A stretch of DNA of 64,000 nt from Nitrosomonas sp. JL21 (GTDB lineage Bacteria; Pseudomonadota; Gammaproteobacteria; Burkholderiales; Nitrosomonadaceae). Shown here in pieces: positions 31,386-42,091 of the stretch. Positions within the stretch are counted from its first letter, which is position 1; each line of letters begins with the position of its first letter. The stretch spans positions 164,646 through 228,645 of the forward strand of contig NZ_QRCB01000009.1 in NCBI RefSeq assembly GCF_009833095.1, in the 5' to 3' direction. The position numbers and the translations under genes were made by a program. Below the pieces are notes generated by a model. That model was not told the DNA's origin. It made no database searches and was given only the letters and a program-made list of their open reading frames with translations.

Positions 31386-34300
31386 GTGACTTATCCCATG
31401 CGTATGTTCTGGCTTAATAACAAATTTCTGTTTCCTTTCTTATTGATGTGCCTGTTCATGTTGTTGTCGGGCGTTGCCCATTCGAAAGCTGAGGCTTCAG
31501 TGTCGAAGGCGATCAGTGCGGCACGGGCAGCGGTGGATCGCAGCAAAATGGATGATGCCCAGCGCCAAACGGCGATCGACTATTTGGAAGCTGCGCGTGC
31601 TGATGAAAAAGAAGTGGAAGCATTGAGTGAACGTTTGATCGAATTGCGCGCCGAATCTGCGGATCAGCCCAAGCGCATGGAGCAATTGCAGAAAGCGCTG
31701 GCCGCGAACTACGAACAGGAATTGCTCGAATGGGCCAAACGCTTACCGGCGAATGCCGATGGCGACACGCTGGAGCAGATCCTTGAGCGCGAGCGCACGA
31801 TGGTGGCGGATTTACGCGCCCAAATCGAAACGGCCGGAGAAGAGCTGGCGTTGATGTTGTCGCGCCCGGTGCAGACCGAAGATGAAATCGCTTCGCTGCA
31901 TCGCCGCATTGAAGAATTGTCCGCGCCGCTGATGGCGTCCAAGGACGAGCCGGCGGCGCTGCATGAAGCGCGGCGCTTGCGCCGGAGCAGCGAGCAGCGC
32001 CGTTTGGAAGCGCTGCTGGAATTGCGCCTGGCGGAGCAGGATACCGCCACGCAGCGCCAGAGCCTGAATGAACTGACGTTGCGCGAATTGCGCTACCGGA
32101 TGGGATTGCATGAAAAACGGGTCGCGCATTTACAACAACGCATTACCAGCCGTGGCCGGCGTGAATTGGAAGCTCTGGTCGAACAACTGGAAAAGCGTGA
32201 GCAGGAGCTGACCGGCAGCCATCTCATTCTTGCTTCCGCAGCGGCGACCAACCGCGTCATCGGGGAAGAGTTGATGCGGCAAAATGAGCATTTGTCGCAA
32301 GACCGGGCGGCGTTGGTCAGCAATGAGCAGGCGCGCGAGCGCATTGCCGTGAATTTACAGGACAGCCGCGTCCGGCTGGACATGGGCAGCGCTAATGAAC
32401 GCGTCGGCCGCTGGTTGTGGAGCGAGCGGCGGCGCTTGAAGCCGGCGGCCAATCTTCAGCAGCGCTTGATAGCACTTCGTGATGATCTGGCTGATTTGCG
32501 CTTGGAGCGAGTGATGTTGAACGAACAGCAACGAGATTTGCTCGACATCGGCATGGTGGCCCGCACATTGATGGATGCGCATGCCGAGGAAAATTCGGAG
32601 CGCGTCAATGAAAACATCAAGACCCAGTTGCAGCCGTTATTGCAAAAACGGGTGGAATTGTTGTTTTTGCTGGAATCGTTGCTGCAACGGCGTATTTCGG
32701 CATTGGAACAAAGTGAGCAGGCTCTGCAGGAGCAGATCAAAATCAGCCGGGAATTGCAGAAGATGCTGGATCGCCGCCTCCTATGGATTCCCGGCCATGG
32801 CATCGTCGACAGCGACTGGGTGCAACGATTGCCGGAAGGTGTGCATGACTTGCTCAAGCCGTCGCGCTATTTGACTGTGCTGGCATTGAGCGTGCAGGAC
32901 TTCCAGCAGCGGCCAGCGCCATGGATCGCCAGCCTATTGCTGGTATTGCTGTTGCTGGAGTTGCGTCGCCGCGCGCCCGGGCGGATTGAAGCGCTGGCGG
33001 CGGACACCTACCAGGTTCGCAAAGATAGTTATCAGACCACCGTCAAGGTGTTGATCTGGACTTTTCTGGCTGCTTTGCCCGCGCCTGCAGCGTTCGCGTT
33101 GCTGGGACAGCTGTTGCAGGATATCGGCAATCCTGGCCGCTTCAGTCATTCGCTCGGTCAGACCTGCATGCTGATGGTATTGCCATTGCTGGCGGTGCAA
33201 TTGCTGCGCTGGACCAGCATGGAGCACGGCCTGGGCCATGCACATTTCCGCTGGACGAAGCAACGGCGCAGCGCATTGCGCCGCTGGTTGTCGATCGCGA
33301 TGATCGTGTTCCCATTATATTTCGTCAGTTCGCTGGCGTTCATCCGCAAGCTGGACTTGGCCATCGATATCCAGGCGCGGCTGGCGCTCGTGCTCAGTTG
33401 CGTGATATTGGCGTGGATCCTGTGGCGCCTGCTCGATGTGGGCCGGCTTTGGGTGATTCGCGGCGTCGTCAGCGAACCGTCGTCGTTGCGTAAATTATTG
33501 CGAATTCTGCTGCCGTTATCGCTGCTTACGGTGGCTGTATTGGCGCTGACCGGCTATATCTTCTCGGCGGGCATGATTCTGCAGTCGCTGCTAGCCAGTT
33601 TCAACGTGATTGTCGTGATTGCGGTCGCGCTCGGTATGCTGGCACGCTGGTTTTTGCTTGGCGAGCGGCGTCTGGCGTTGCGCCGGGTGGAGGAGCGCCG
33701 TCAGGCTGCAGCTCAGGCGGCGGAGGAATCCAAGGAAGTGACGCCGGAACCGGATGAAAACATTACGCTGGAGCAGGTCAATACCCAAACGCAGCGGCTG
33801 TTGCGCGTGCTGCGCCTTACCATGCTGGCGCTGGGTTTGATCTGGGTATGGGTTGATCTGTTGCCCGCCATTACGCGGCTGGATGAAATCGTCTTGTGGC
33901 ATTTCAGCGAAACCGGCGCCGATGGCGCCACGGTTCAGCAACCGGTGACCGTCATGGCGTTGCTGCTGGGCCTCGTCACGTTGGCGTTGACTACTGCCGG
34001 TGCCCGCAATCTGCCGGGATTGATCGAAATCAGCTTGTTATCGCATATCCGCATCGATGCCGCTTCGCGCTATGCCATTACCAGCGTATTGCGATATGCG
34101 ATCGTCATTGGCGGTACCTTAGTAGGCCTGAGTTTTCTCGGCATGCGCTGGTCGCAACTGCAGTGGATGGCGGCTGCGTTGACGGTTGGTCTGGGATTTG
34201 GCTTGCAGGAAATTTTTGCCAATTTTGTGTCCGGCATCATTTTGCTGTTCGAGCGGCCGTTCAGGGTCGGCGATGTGATCACCGTCGGCGGTTTTTCCGG

Positions 34301-34703
34301 GCGGGTCACGCGTATCCGTACGCGCGCCACGACCGTTCTGGATTTCGATAACAAGGAAATCGTGATTCCGAATAAAACCTTCATTACCGGTCAGCTGACC
34401 AACTGGACATTGACCGACACGATCACCCGGGTCGTGATCAAAGTGGGAGTTGTGTATGGCAGCGATGTGGACGCGGTGCGGTCGGTACTTTTACAAGCGG
34501 CCGTCAAAGATCAACGAGTATTGACCGAGCCTGAACCATCGTGCTGGTTTGTCGGGTTTGGCGCCAATGCGCTCGAATTTGAATTGCGGGTATTTGTGAA
34601 TGCCGTCGGCGATCGGATGGAGGTTCAAAATGCGATCAATACCCGGATTACGGCTTTATTTGCCGAGCGTGGCATCGAGTTTGCGCCACCATCTGCAGCT
34701 TGA
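31386..34703 (+). CDS. mscK: Large mechanosensitive channel of the MscK (KefA) type
   Basis: A 1105-residue MscS-superfamily channel for osmotic relief, close to the roughly 1100 residues of MscK. A signal peptide (about 1-33, LLMCLFMLLSGVAHS) leads a long helical periplasmic region (about 40-470, coiled-coil composition). Multiple membrane helices follow from about residue 505. The pore and beta domain near the end show WMAAALTVGLGFGLQEIFAN, FERPFRVGDVITVGG, VTRIRTRATTVLDFDNKEI and VIPNKTFITGQLTNW. The frame opens with GTG at 31386. ATGs at 31398 and 31404 are equally possible since no strong ribosome-binding site is seen. Confidence 0.92.
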   Translation: MTYPMRMFWLNNKFLFPFLLMCLFMLLSGVAHSKAEASVSKAISAARAAVDRSKMDDAQRQTAIDYLEAARADEKEVEALSERLIELRAESADQPKRMEQLQKALAANYEQELLEWAKRLPANADGDTLEQILERERTMVADLRAQIETAGEELALMLSRPVQTEDEIASLHRRIEELSAPLMASKDEPAALHEARRLRRSSEQRRLEALLELRLAEQDTATQRQSLNELTLRELRYRMGLHEKRVAHLQQRITSRGRRELEALVEQLEKREQELTGSHLILASAAATNRVIGEELMRQNEHLSQDRAALVSNEQARERIAVNLQDSRVRLDMGSANERVGRWLWSERRRLKPAANLQQRLIALRDDLADLRLERVMLNEQQRDLLDIGMVARTLMDAHAEENSERVNENIKTQLQPLLQKRVELLFLLESLLQRRISALEQSEQALQEQIKISRELQKMLDRRLLWIPGHGIVDSDWVQRLPEGVHDLLKPSRYLTVLALSVQDFQQRPAPWIASLLLVLLLLELRRRAPGRIEALAADTYQVRKDSYQTTVKVLIWTFLAALPAPAAFALLGQLLQDIGNPGRFSHSLGQTCMLMVLPLLAVQLLRWTSMEHGLGHAHFRWTKQRRSALRRWLSIAMIVFPLYFVSSLAFIRKLDLAIDIQARLALVLSCVILAWILWRLLDVGRLWVIRGVVSEPSSLRKLLRILLPLSLLTVAVLALTGYIFSAGMILQSLLASFNVIVVIAVALGMLARWFLLGERRLALRRVEERRQAAAQAAEESKEVTPEPDENITLEQVNTQTQRLLRVLRLTMLALGLIWVWVDLLPAITRLDEIVLWHFSETGADGATVQQPVTVMALLLGLVTLALTTAGARNLPGLIEISLLSHIRIDAASRYAITSVLRYAIVIGGTLVGLSFLGMRWSQLQWMAAALTVGLGFGLQEIFANFVSGIILLFERPFRVGDVITVGGFSGRVTRIRTRATTVLDFDNKEIVIPNKTFITGQLTNWTLTDTITRVVIKVGVVYGSDVDAVRSVLLQAAVKDQRVLTEPEPSCWFVGFGANALEFELRVFVNAVGDRMEVQNAINTRITALFAERGIEFAPPSAA

Positions 34704-34726
34704 TTCTCATATATGGCCTGCTGCGA

Positions 34727-34771
34727 CGCTTATTGCCCGGGATGCTGGAATACCATCGCGGGCAATAAGCG
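34727..34771. terminator. Bidirectional stem-loop between convergent genes
   Basis: A perfect 13-bp stem CGCTTATTGCCCG / CGGGCAATAAGCG (arms 34727-34739 and 34759-34771) lies between the convergent ends at 34703 and 34781. The loop can form smaller inner pairs. It lacks a T-tract. Confidence 0.6.
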
Positions 34772-34780
34772 CCCGCTACC

Positions 34781-36148
34781 CTAATCCGCGATTGCTTGAG
34801 TGGCGCTACCTCCTTTCGAAGAAGTAACCGTCACATGCGCTGGCGGCACGGCAATGCCAGTTAGTATCACTTCATAGCGGCCAACCGCACCGGATTGCGG
34901 CATCGGAAAGGTATCGGCTCCGACTCGCAAGGTCAACTCTGGAATTGCGCCGGAATTTAAAGCGATCTTGTCGCTTGAGAGTGCTACCACTCTGAGGGTT
35001 TGCGCGGCGGCTGCCCAGGTTGCAAGCTGGATGTCCACTTGATCAACCAGACGGATGTCCTGTGTGGTGCTGAGTCCACCGGCGCTGAGCGCGGTGACCG
35101 TGAGTTGCGCCGGCATCGGATTGCTGTTGGCGGCATTCAAGGCGATGCGCTTGAAGAATGTGCTCTCTCCATCGAATACCATCGGGGTGTTTTGATGACT
35201 TTGCGGGTTGAGGAGTTTGACGCTCGCATGAGGTGGCGCTTTAGCCCAGGTGTTGATACGCGATGTCGTGACACCGGTGTTGTTGTTGGTGCTGCGAAAA
35301 TAGCTGACACGCACCGATTCTATGCCGGGCGGTGTATTCGACTCGTCAAAGATCTTGCCTTGCACAGAGAATAAATTGGTTTGCACTGCATTGTTGCCGT
35401 TGCCATCCAAGTCGACGCCGGCAGGGCCTTCGATGCGGAAATAGTTGATATTGCAATGACCGCCGACGACTGCATGCTCGATGTTCGGATCACCGACATA
35501 CCCTGTGGGCGCAGCGGGAGCAATGGCTGGATCCCATATCAGGAAGGGGCCGACTTCGCCGCTGAGCATGGTTTCAAACGGTGTACCGCCGCCGATATCG
35601 CGCGTGACGTTAATGGCTTTGGTTCCAGCCGTGGCTTGATAGACTTCGGGCAGACAGCCGGTGGCTTCATTGAGGAAGGGATGCCAGATTTTATATTCTC
35701 CATCGGCTGGCACATCGGCCCGCAAACGGATGCGGCCAAACGCGAACTGATCGTTCGGTGCCGGATCTCCAGCGCCATAGGCAGCCTCCAATCCCAGCAC
35801 CAAAATCGCTTGTCCGCCGCCGGCAAGATCCAAACGGGCGTCCGCTGCCCACCAGAACGCTTCGGCTCCAAAACCAGTAGCTTGAGACGTGGGATTGCCA
35901 GGTATCACCGGATCGTAAAAGCACATGCCAGTAGCGCCATCGCCGTCCAAGCATAACTGCAAGGTGACGCCGTTGGCATCGGAAAACCACGTCGGGAAGT
36001 GATTGATGGGGTGGATCAATCCCTTGCCGGTCAGCGCCGATTGGGCCGATGGAATGTTGAGGCCGAGCAATGATGCCGCTACTGCGGTAGTGATAAGGAA
36101 TCTTTTGCTGATGCGCGAAGCTGATGCTTGAATGTCAGAGAATTTCAT
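34781..36148 (-). CDS. Secreted protein of unknown function
   Basis: A 455-residue protein. The ATG at 36148 is chosen because GAGGTGAT precedes it at good spacing; the frame is open 30 codons further upstream. The N-terminus is a signal peptide after a basic stretch (SKRFLITTAVAASLLGLNIPSAQSA). Strand-rich domains follow, with a DLDGNGNNAVQTN segment resembling a calcium-binding loop and FSVQGKIFDESN, similar to carboxypeptidase-regulatory-like folds. No catalytic motif is recognised. It could be a surface or matrix protein. Confidence 0.65.
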   Translation of the reverse strand: MKFSDIQASASRISKRFLITTAVAASLLGLNIPSAQSALTGKGLIHPINHFPTWFSDANGVTLQLCLDGDGATGMCFYDPVIPGNPTSQATGFGAEAFWWAADARLDLAGGGQAILVLGLEAAYGAGDPAPNDQFAFGRIRLRADVPADGEYKIWHPFLNEATGCLPEVYQATAGTKAINVTRDIGGGTPFETMLSGEVGPFLIWDPAIAPAAPTGYVGDPNIEHAVVGGHCNINYFRIEGPAGVDLDGNGNNAVQTNLFSVQGKIFDESNTPPGIESVRVSYFRSTNNNTGVTTSRINTWAKAPPHASVKLLNPQSHQNTPMVFDGESTFFKRIALNAANSNPMPAQLTVTALSAGGLSTTQDIRLVDQVDIQLATWAAAAQTLRVVALSSDKIALNSGAIPELTLRVGADTFPMPQSGAVGRYEVILTGIAVPPAHVTVTSSKGGSATQAIAD

Positions 36149-36554
36149 ATTGATCACCTCGTAAATTGTGAAAAAGTCATGTGCCGTTGTTACGATGTAC
36201 GCGACTGCGAAAAAGGGGAGATCAATCCTGAAAATCAATTACCCAAGAAAACTCTGAAAAAAACAGCAAGCGGCGGTCAGACTGGGCGAAGCGGTTCAAC
36301 GTCCATAATTTTCGGGAGTCAATGAACATTTTGAGCCCGATTTCAACGCAATCTGACGACCGAGGGCGGTAGTTTTTTTCAGAGTTTCTTGATGCTGCGT
36401 GCAAGACAACTCCCCCGTAAGAAGAATGAAATAGGGGGGCTGATAAGTAAAGTGGGAATTTTCTGCAAATCGCCTAAGGCTTTACTTAAAAAAACATAGG
36501 CTTTGATTTATCCTCAGAAACAATGGCCGGAGCCATTGGAGAAGGAGTGTTCTA
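36149..36554. other. 406-base spacer holding an inverted-repeat element
   Basis: Apart from the promoter side of the secreted-protein gene, this spacer is dominated by the approximately 139-base inverted-repeat element described separately. No ORF in it looks real. Confidence 0.45.
36249..36387. mobile_element. MITE-like element with 16-bp terminal inverted repeats
   Basis: The 16-base string AAACTCTGAAAAAAAC at 36249-36264 recurs inverted as GTTTTTTTCAGAGTTT at 36372-36387. The enclosed 107 bases are non-coding and contain a further imperfect inverted match (CGGTCAGACTGGG against the reverse of CAATCTGACGACCG). The size and layout suit a miniature inverted-repeat element or the collapsed ends of an insertion sequence. 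A clear target-site duplication is not visible. Confidence 0.45.
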
Positions 36555-37901
36555 TTATTTGACCAGCATGGCGTTGATTTGAATCAAGGCATCCTCATCC
36601 AGTTCGCCTGCTTCCGCGCTCAGTCGCAGCCGTGCCATGAGGTAGGCGTGATACGCCTTGGCCAAATCGCGCTTGGCGGCGTACAGTTGTTGCTGGGCGT
36701 TCAGCACGTCGACTTCGGTGCGCACGCCGACTTGCTGTCCCAGCATGGTGGAATCGACTTGGCTCTGAATCGATTTCAGCGCTTGCGTCAGAGCCTTGAC
36801 CTGAGCGATGCCGTTGGTGACGTTCAGGAATTGCTGACGAATCTGCAGCGTGATGGTGCGTCGGGTGGTTTCCAGATCATTCAATGCGCGTTCTTGCAAT
36901 GCCAGCGCTTCGCGAACTCGGGACTGCACCGAAAAACCCTGGAACAGCGGCACATTGAGCTGAAGGCCGATGGATTTCGATACCAAATCAATGCCGCGCC
37001 CGGTGATCGCGCCGCCGACACCGGTCTGGTCGCTGTATTGCGCCACTAGATCAAGAGTCGGATAATGCTGCGCTCCGGCCCGCTTGACATCCTGCTGCGC
37101 CATCTCATACGCGGCTTTCTGAATTTTAAGGGTGAAGTTCTGTTCTTCGGCCACTTTCACCCATTCATCCATGCTGCCATAGCGCAGATTGTTCAAATCG
37201 GATGCAATTTCCTTCGCACCGGTCAGTGCGCCCGGGAAACGATCAATGATGCCTTGCAATGAGCGTTTGCGGATTTCCAGCGCATTCAGCGCAGCAATTT
37301 CCTGCGACAGCGTCAAATCATGCCGGGCCTGGGCTTCATTGGTATCTACGATGGTCGCTACGCCGACTTCGAAGTTGCGCTTGGCTTGCTCCAGTTGAAT
37401 TAGAATGGCTTTTTTTTGCGCCTCCGCGACCTCGATGTCGATCTGAGCGTCGAGCACATCAAAATAGGCTTGCGCCACGCGCAGAATCAAATCCTGCGCG
37501 GCGAGGACGAATTGCGCATCGGCTCGGCTGACTTCGATCTTGGATTGTTGATAAATGACGATATTTTCCATGCGGAAAATGGGTTGCGTGGCAGAAAGAG
37601 TGACCCCGCGGCTTTGAATCGTGACTTCTGGAGGATTAGTCCTGCCCACGCCGGTCACGAAAATACTGTTGGGATCGACTTGCTGAACCGTTCTCGATGC
37701 CGACAACGTGATGTTCGGCAGAAAGCCGGCCCTGCCTTGCACCACTTTTTCCTGGGAAGCCTGATGTGCTGCGCGAGCCGACCGATATTGCGTATCTTGC
37801 GTCAAGGCCTCCTGATAGATGGTCATGAGGTCGGCTGCGCGCAGAACCGGAGCGCAAACCATGCCGACCACGGCAGCCAAAACGATGAACAAAAATTTCA
37901 T
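36555..37901 (-). CDS. tolC: TolC-family outer-membrane efflux protein
   Basis: The outer-membrane channel of tripartite exporters and type I secretion, 448 residues. A signal peptide (MKFLFIVLAAVVGMVCAPVL...A) precedes LMTIYQEALTQDTQYRSARA, the typical TolC N-terminus, then GFLPNITLSAS. The internal duplication is visible as the second copy QDVKRAGAQHYPTLDLVAQY, and EVDVLNAQQQLYAAKRDLAK is the classic TolC helix. It lies 87 bases after pcm on the same strand. No periplasmic adaptor or inner-membrane pump is adjacent, so the partner is unknown. Confidence 0.93.
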   Translation of the reverse strand: MKFLFIVLAAVVGMVCAPVLRAADLMTIYQEALTQDTQYRSARAAHQASQEKVVQGRAGFLPNITLSASRTVQQVDPNSIFVTGVGRTNPPEVTIQSRGVTLSATQPIFRMENIVIYQQSKIEVSRADAQFVLAAQDLILRVAQAYFDVLDAQIDIEVAEAQKKAILIQLEQAKRNFEVGVATIVDTNEAQARHDLTLSQEIAALNALEIRKRSLQGIIDRFPGALTGAKEIASDLNNLRYGSMDEWVKVAEEQNFTLKIQKAAYEMAQQDVKRAGAQHYPTLDLVAQYSDQTGVGGAITGRGIDLVSKSIGLQLNVPLFQGFSVQSRVREALALQERALNDLETTRRTITLQIRQQFLNVTNGIAQVKALTQALKSIQSQVDSTMLGQQVGVRTEVDVLNAQQQLYAAKRDLAKAYHAYLMARLRLSAEAGELDEDALIQINAMLVK

Positions 37902-37988
37902 AGGGTTTCCGATAGCAATTCAGACCTCAGTGAAGCCGAAGCGAAACACCGATCGCTGTATCGAAAAAATCGCGCAAAGTTTGAATAC

Positions 37989-38642
37989 TCAAAAATTGAA
38001 CCGTGTCGGCTGCAATGCATTGATCAGTGGCGCTGTCACCGTTTCAAACAACGTCTTGGCGGTAAATTCGCCGGGCGCAACGCAAGTGATCAGTTGGGCT
38101 TCCATGACGGGATCTTCGCCGACGATCGCAAATAACCGTCCGCCGGGATTCAGGCTGTGTTGAAACGCGTCAGGCAGAACCGGCGTCGATGCCGTCAGCA
38201 CGATCACGTCATAGGGTGCATGATGCGACCAACCACGCGCGGCATCGCCTTGCTCAACGGTGACATTGGTGATGTGATGCGTGCTCAGATTGTGTTCTGC
38301 CATGGCTTTGAGTTCAGGAATGATTTCAACGCTATGCACGTGTGCGCCTCGTTCAGCCAGAAGCGCCGTCATATATCCGGTGCCGCTGCCGACTTCGAGG
38401 ATTTTGTCTGTTTTTTTGACATGGAGTTCCTGCAGGATGCGCGCCTCCATTTTCGGCGTCAGCATCACTTGGCCATGGCCCAGTGGAATTTCCATATCCA
38501 CAAAGGCCATTGCAAGGTATTCGGCAGGCACAAATTCTTCGCGTTTTATTTTGTATAGCAAGTCCAGCACATCGTCGTCCAGTACATACCACGTGCGAAT
38601 CTGCTGTGCCACCATATTAAACCGTGTTTGTTCAATATTCAT
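37989..38642 (-). CDS. pcm: Protein-L-isoaspartate O-methyltransferase family protein
   Basis: A 217-residue SAM-dependent methyltransferase of the PCMT family, which methylates isoaspartyl residues in damaged proteins. Motifs: MNIEQTRFNMVAQQIRTW (N-terminus), KMEARILQELHV, the SAM loop EVGSGTGYMTALLAE, and LNPGGRLFAIVG. It is followed by the tolC-like gene, a pairing seen in betaproteobacteria. Some members of this neighbourhood type lack repair activity, so the exact substrate is inferred. Confidence 0.88.
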   Translation of the reverse strand: MNIEQTRFNMVAQQIRTWYVLDDDVLDLLYKIKREEFVPAEYLAMAFVDMEIPLGHGQVMLTPKMEARILQELHVKKTDKILEVGSGTGYMTALLAERGAHVHSVEIIPELKAMAEHNLSTHHITNVTVEQGDAARGWSHHAPYDVIVLTASTPVLPDAFQHSLNPGGRLFAIVGEDPVMEAQLITCVAPGEFTAKTLFETVTAPLINALQPTRFNF

Positions 38643-38713
38643 TTCTTTCCAGTCCGTATTTCTTATTAAGGTAAGACTTGCAATTATTTCACATTTCCAT
38701 TAGCTTCACAGCA

Positions 38714-38837
38714 TCAGCTAGGGGTCCGTTTTCAGAACACAATGATCTGAGAGTTTTAAGCATCTCCTTTGAGAGTTGCTTGATTGGTGAGAAAGTCCCT
38801 TACTACCTGACGCGGATAATGCCGCCGTAGGGAAGCT
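38714..38837 (+). promoter_or_regulatory. TPP riboswitch upstream of thiC
   Basis: The leader contains the conserved THI-box elements: CTAGGGGTCC at 38718-38727, a CTGAGAG segment at 38748-38754, then GAGAAAGTCCCTTACTACCTG and GCGGATAATGCCGCCGTAGG with GGAAGC (two adjacent segments, about 38789-38837). These are the pyrimidine- and pyrophosphate-sensing helices of a thiamine pyrophosphate riboswitch. The P3 arm is lengthened. The AAGGAG ribosome site of thiC is about 40 bases downstream, so control by hiding it is likely. Confidence 0.93.
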
Positions 38838-38874
38838 GGGGTTCATCCTCCCGCTCTTTATGGCATTTACTTAA

Positions 38875-40785
<1,911 letters not shown>

Positions 40786-40818
40786 TTGTCCATCTGATCA
40801 CTACTCAAGCAAACGCCG

Positions 40819-41643
40819 ATGGATTTAATTTTACTGTTGAAAGCGCTGATCCTGGGCGTTGTCGAAGGGTTGACCGAGTTTTTACCCGTTTCCTCCACCG
40901 GCCATTTGATTCTGGTCGGGGATTTGCTGGATTTCAATGACGAGCGCGGCATGGTGTTTACCATTGCAATCCAGTTGGGCGCCATTCTGGCGGTATGCTG
41001 GGAATACCGCGGTAAGATTGCCGAAGTCATACGCGGCATTGGTTCCAGCCCTGCCGCCAACCGCTTTGTCATCAACCTGCTGATTGCGTTTCTACCGGCG
41101 GCAGTGATGGGACTGTTGTTCATCAAAACCATCAAGCTCTACCTGTTTCACCCGGTGCCGGTGGCGCTGGCGCTGATCATCGGCGGCCTGCTGATTTTAT
41201 GGGCCGAGCGCCGACAGCATGTCATCGACGTCGAGCAGGTCGATGACATGGACTGGAAACACGCGCTGAAAGTCGGTCTGGCGCAATGCCTGGCACTGAT
41301 TCCGGGCACGTCGCGCTCCGGCGCTACGATCATCGGCGGTCTGTTTTTCGGGCTGTCGCGCAAGGCGGCCACGGAGTTTTCATTTTTCCTGGCGATCCCG
41401 ATCATGTTCGCCGCGACATTTTACGATGTCTACAAGCACCGCGAGTTTTTGCATGCAGACGATCTGGGCATGTTTGCGGTCGGCTTCGTTTCCGCCTTTT
41501 TGAGCGCTCTACTGGCCGTACGCGGTCTGCTGCGCTTCATCAGCCAGCACGATTTCACGGTGTTTGCGTGGTATCGCATCGTGTTTGGCATCATCATTCT
41601 TGTGACCGCCTATACCGGTATCATCGCCTGGTCGGAAGTTTGA
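40819..41643 (+). CDS. uppP: Undecaprenyl-diphosphatase UppP (BacA)
   Basis: Membrane phosphatase that recycles the undecaprenyl carrier for cell-wall synthesis and gives bacitracin tolerance. The 274 residues contain the two signature motifs [17 protein letters not shown] and [20 protein letters not shown], and about eight membrane helices. It starts 33 bases after thiC on the same strand and may be cotranscribed with it. A weak terminator-like hairpin lies about 90 bases after the stop. Confidence 0.96.
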   Translation: MDLILLLKALILGVVEGLTEFLPVSSTGHLILVGDLLDFNDERGMVFTIAIQLGAILAVCWEYRGKIAEVIRGIGSSPAANRFVINLLIAFLPAAVMGLLFIKTIKLYLFHPVPVALALIIGGLLILWAERRQHVIDVEQVDDMDWKHALKVGLAQCLALIPGTSRSGATIIGGLFFGLSRKAATEFSFFLAIPIMFAATFYDVYKHREFLHADDLGMFAVGFVSAFLSALLAVRGLLRFISQHDFTVFAWYRIVFGIIILVTAYTGIIAWSEV

Positions 41644-42091
41644 AATGGAATAACGTCCTGGCGGAGCGGGTTTACAGAAATTCCTCTCGCTCTTGATGAT
41701 GCCTGGCGCGACTCATGTGGCGCTTCTTCAATAAAAAGGCTCTAAATGCGCCTTTTCTCCATTTGAGAAATGTCGAAACCTCAGTTAGTTCAACTATCTC
41801 AAAGCCTTGTTGCACTCTTCTCAGAGAACTTACATTTTTCCTACAACCTAAGAATATAGGTTTATTTATCGTTATTGTATAGAGCAGCGGTATCACAGCG
41901 ACAGCGTTGTTGGAGTAACGACGCAGTCGATTATTGCTGCGGTTTTATGATCGACATGCAATTCATCATGACATTAAGCAGCAGAGCGAGTACTGATATT
42001 GATCGGCATTTAAAGGGAATGAAGTGGCAGCGAATGAATCGGATTGCACCCGACATTAATTGATCGATTTGATAAAAGATACGAAAGGAGA
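41644..42091. other. 448-base spacer between uppP and the split chemoreceptor gene
   Basis: It holds the weak hairpin at 41734 and the leader of the chemoreceptor gene with its AAGGAG site at 42085-42090. Short open frames on both strands (for example 41672-41896 minus) show no recognisable family and are not called. Confidence 0.4.
41734..41756 (+). terminator. Weak terminator after uppP
   Basis: A 7-bp stem AAAAGGC / GCCTTTT (41734-41740 and 41750-41756) with a 9-base loop lies 90 bases downstream of uppP. The arm ends in four T. Confidence 0.4.

Noticed and set aside
41672..41896. 74-codon minus-strand frame after uppP, considered as a transposase remnant
   Set aside because: I could not match any insertion-sequence motif; composition is unremarkable and no inverted repeats flank it.
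41960..42010. Possible sigma-28 promoter before the split chemoreceptor gene (TTAAGCAG with CTGATATT)
   Set aside because: Only about half of the consensus positions match. Chance similarity is likely.
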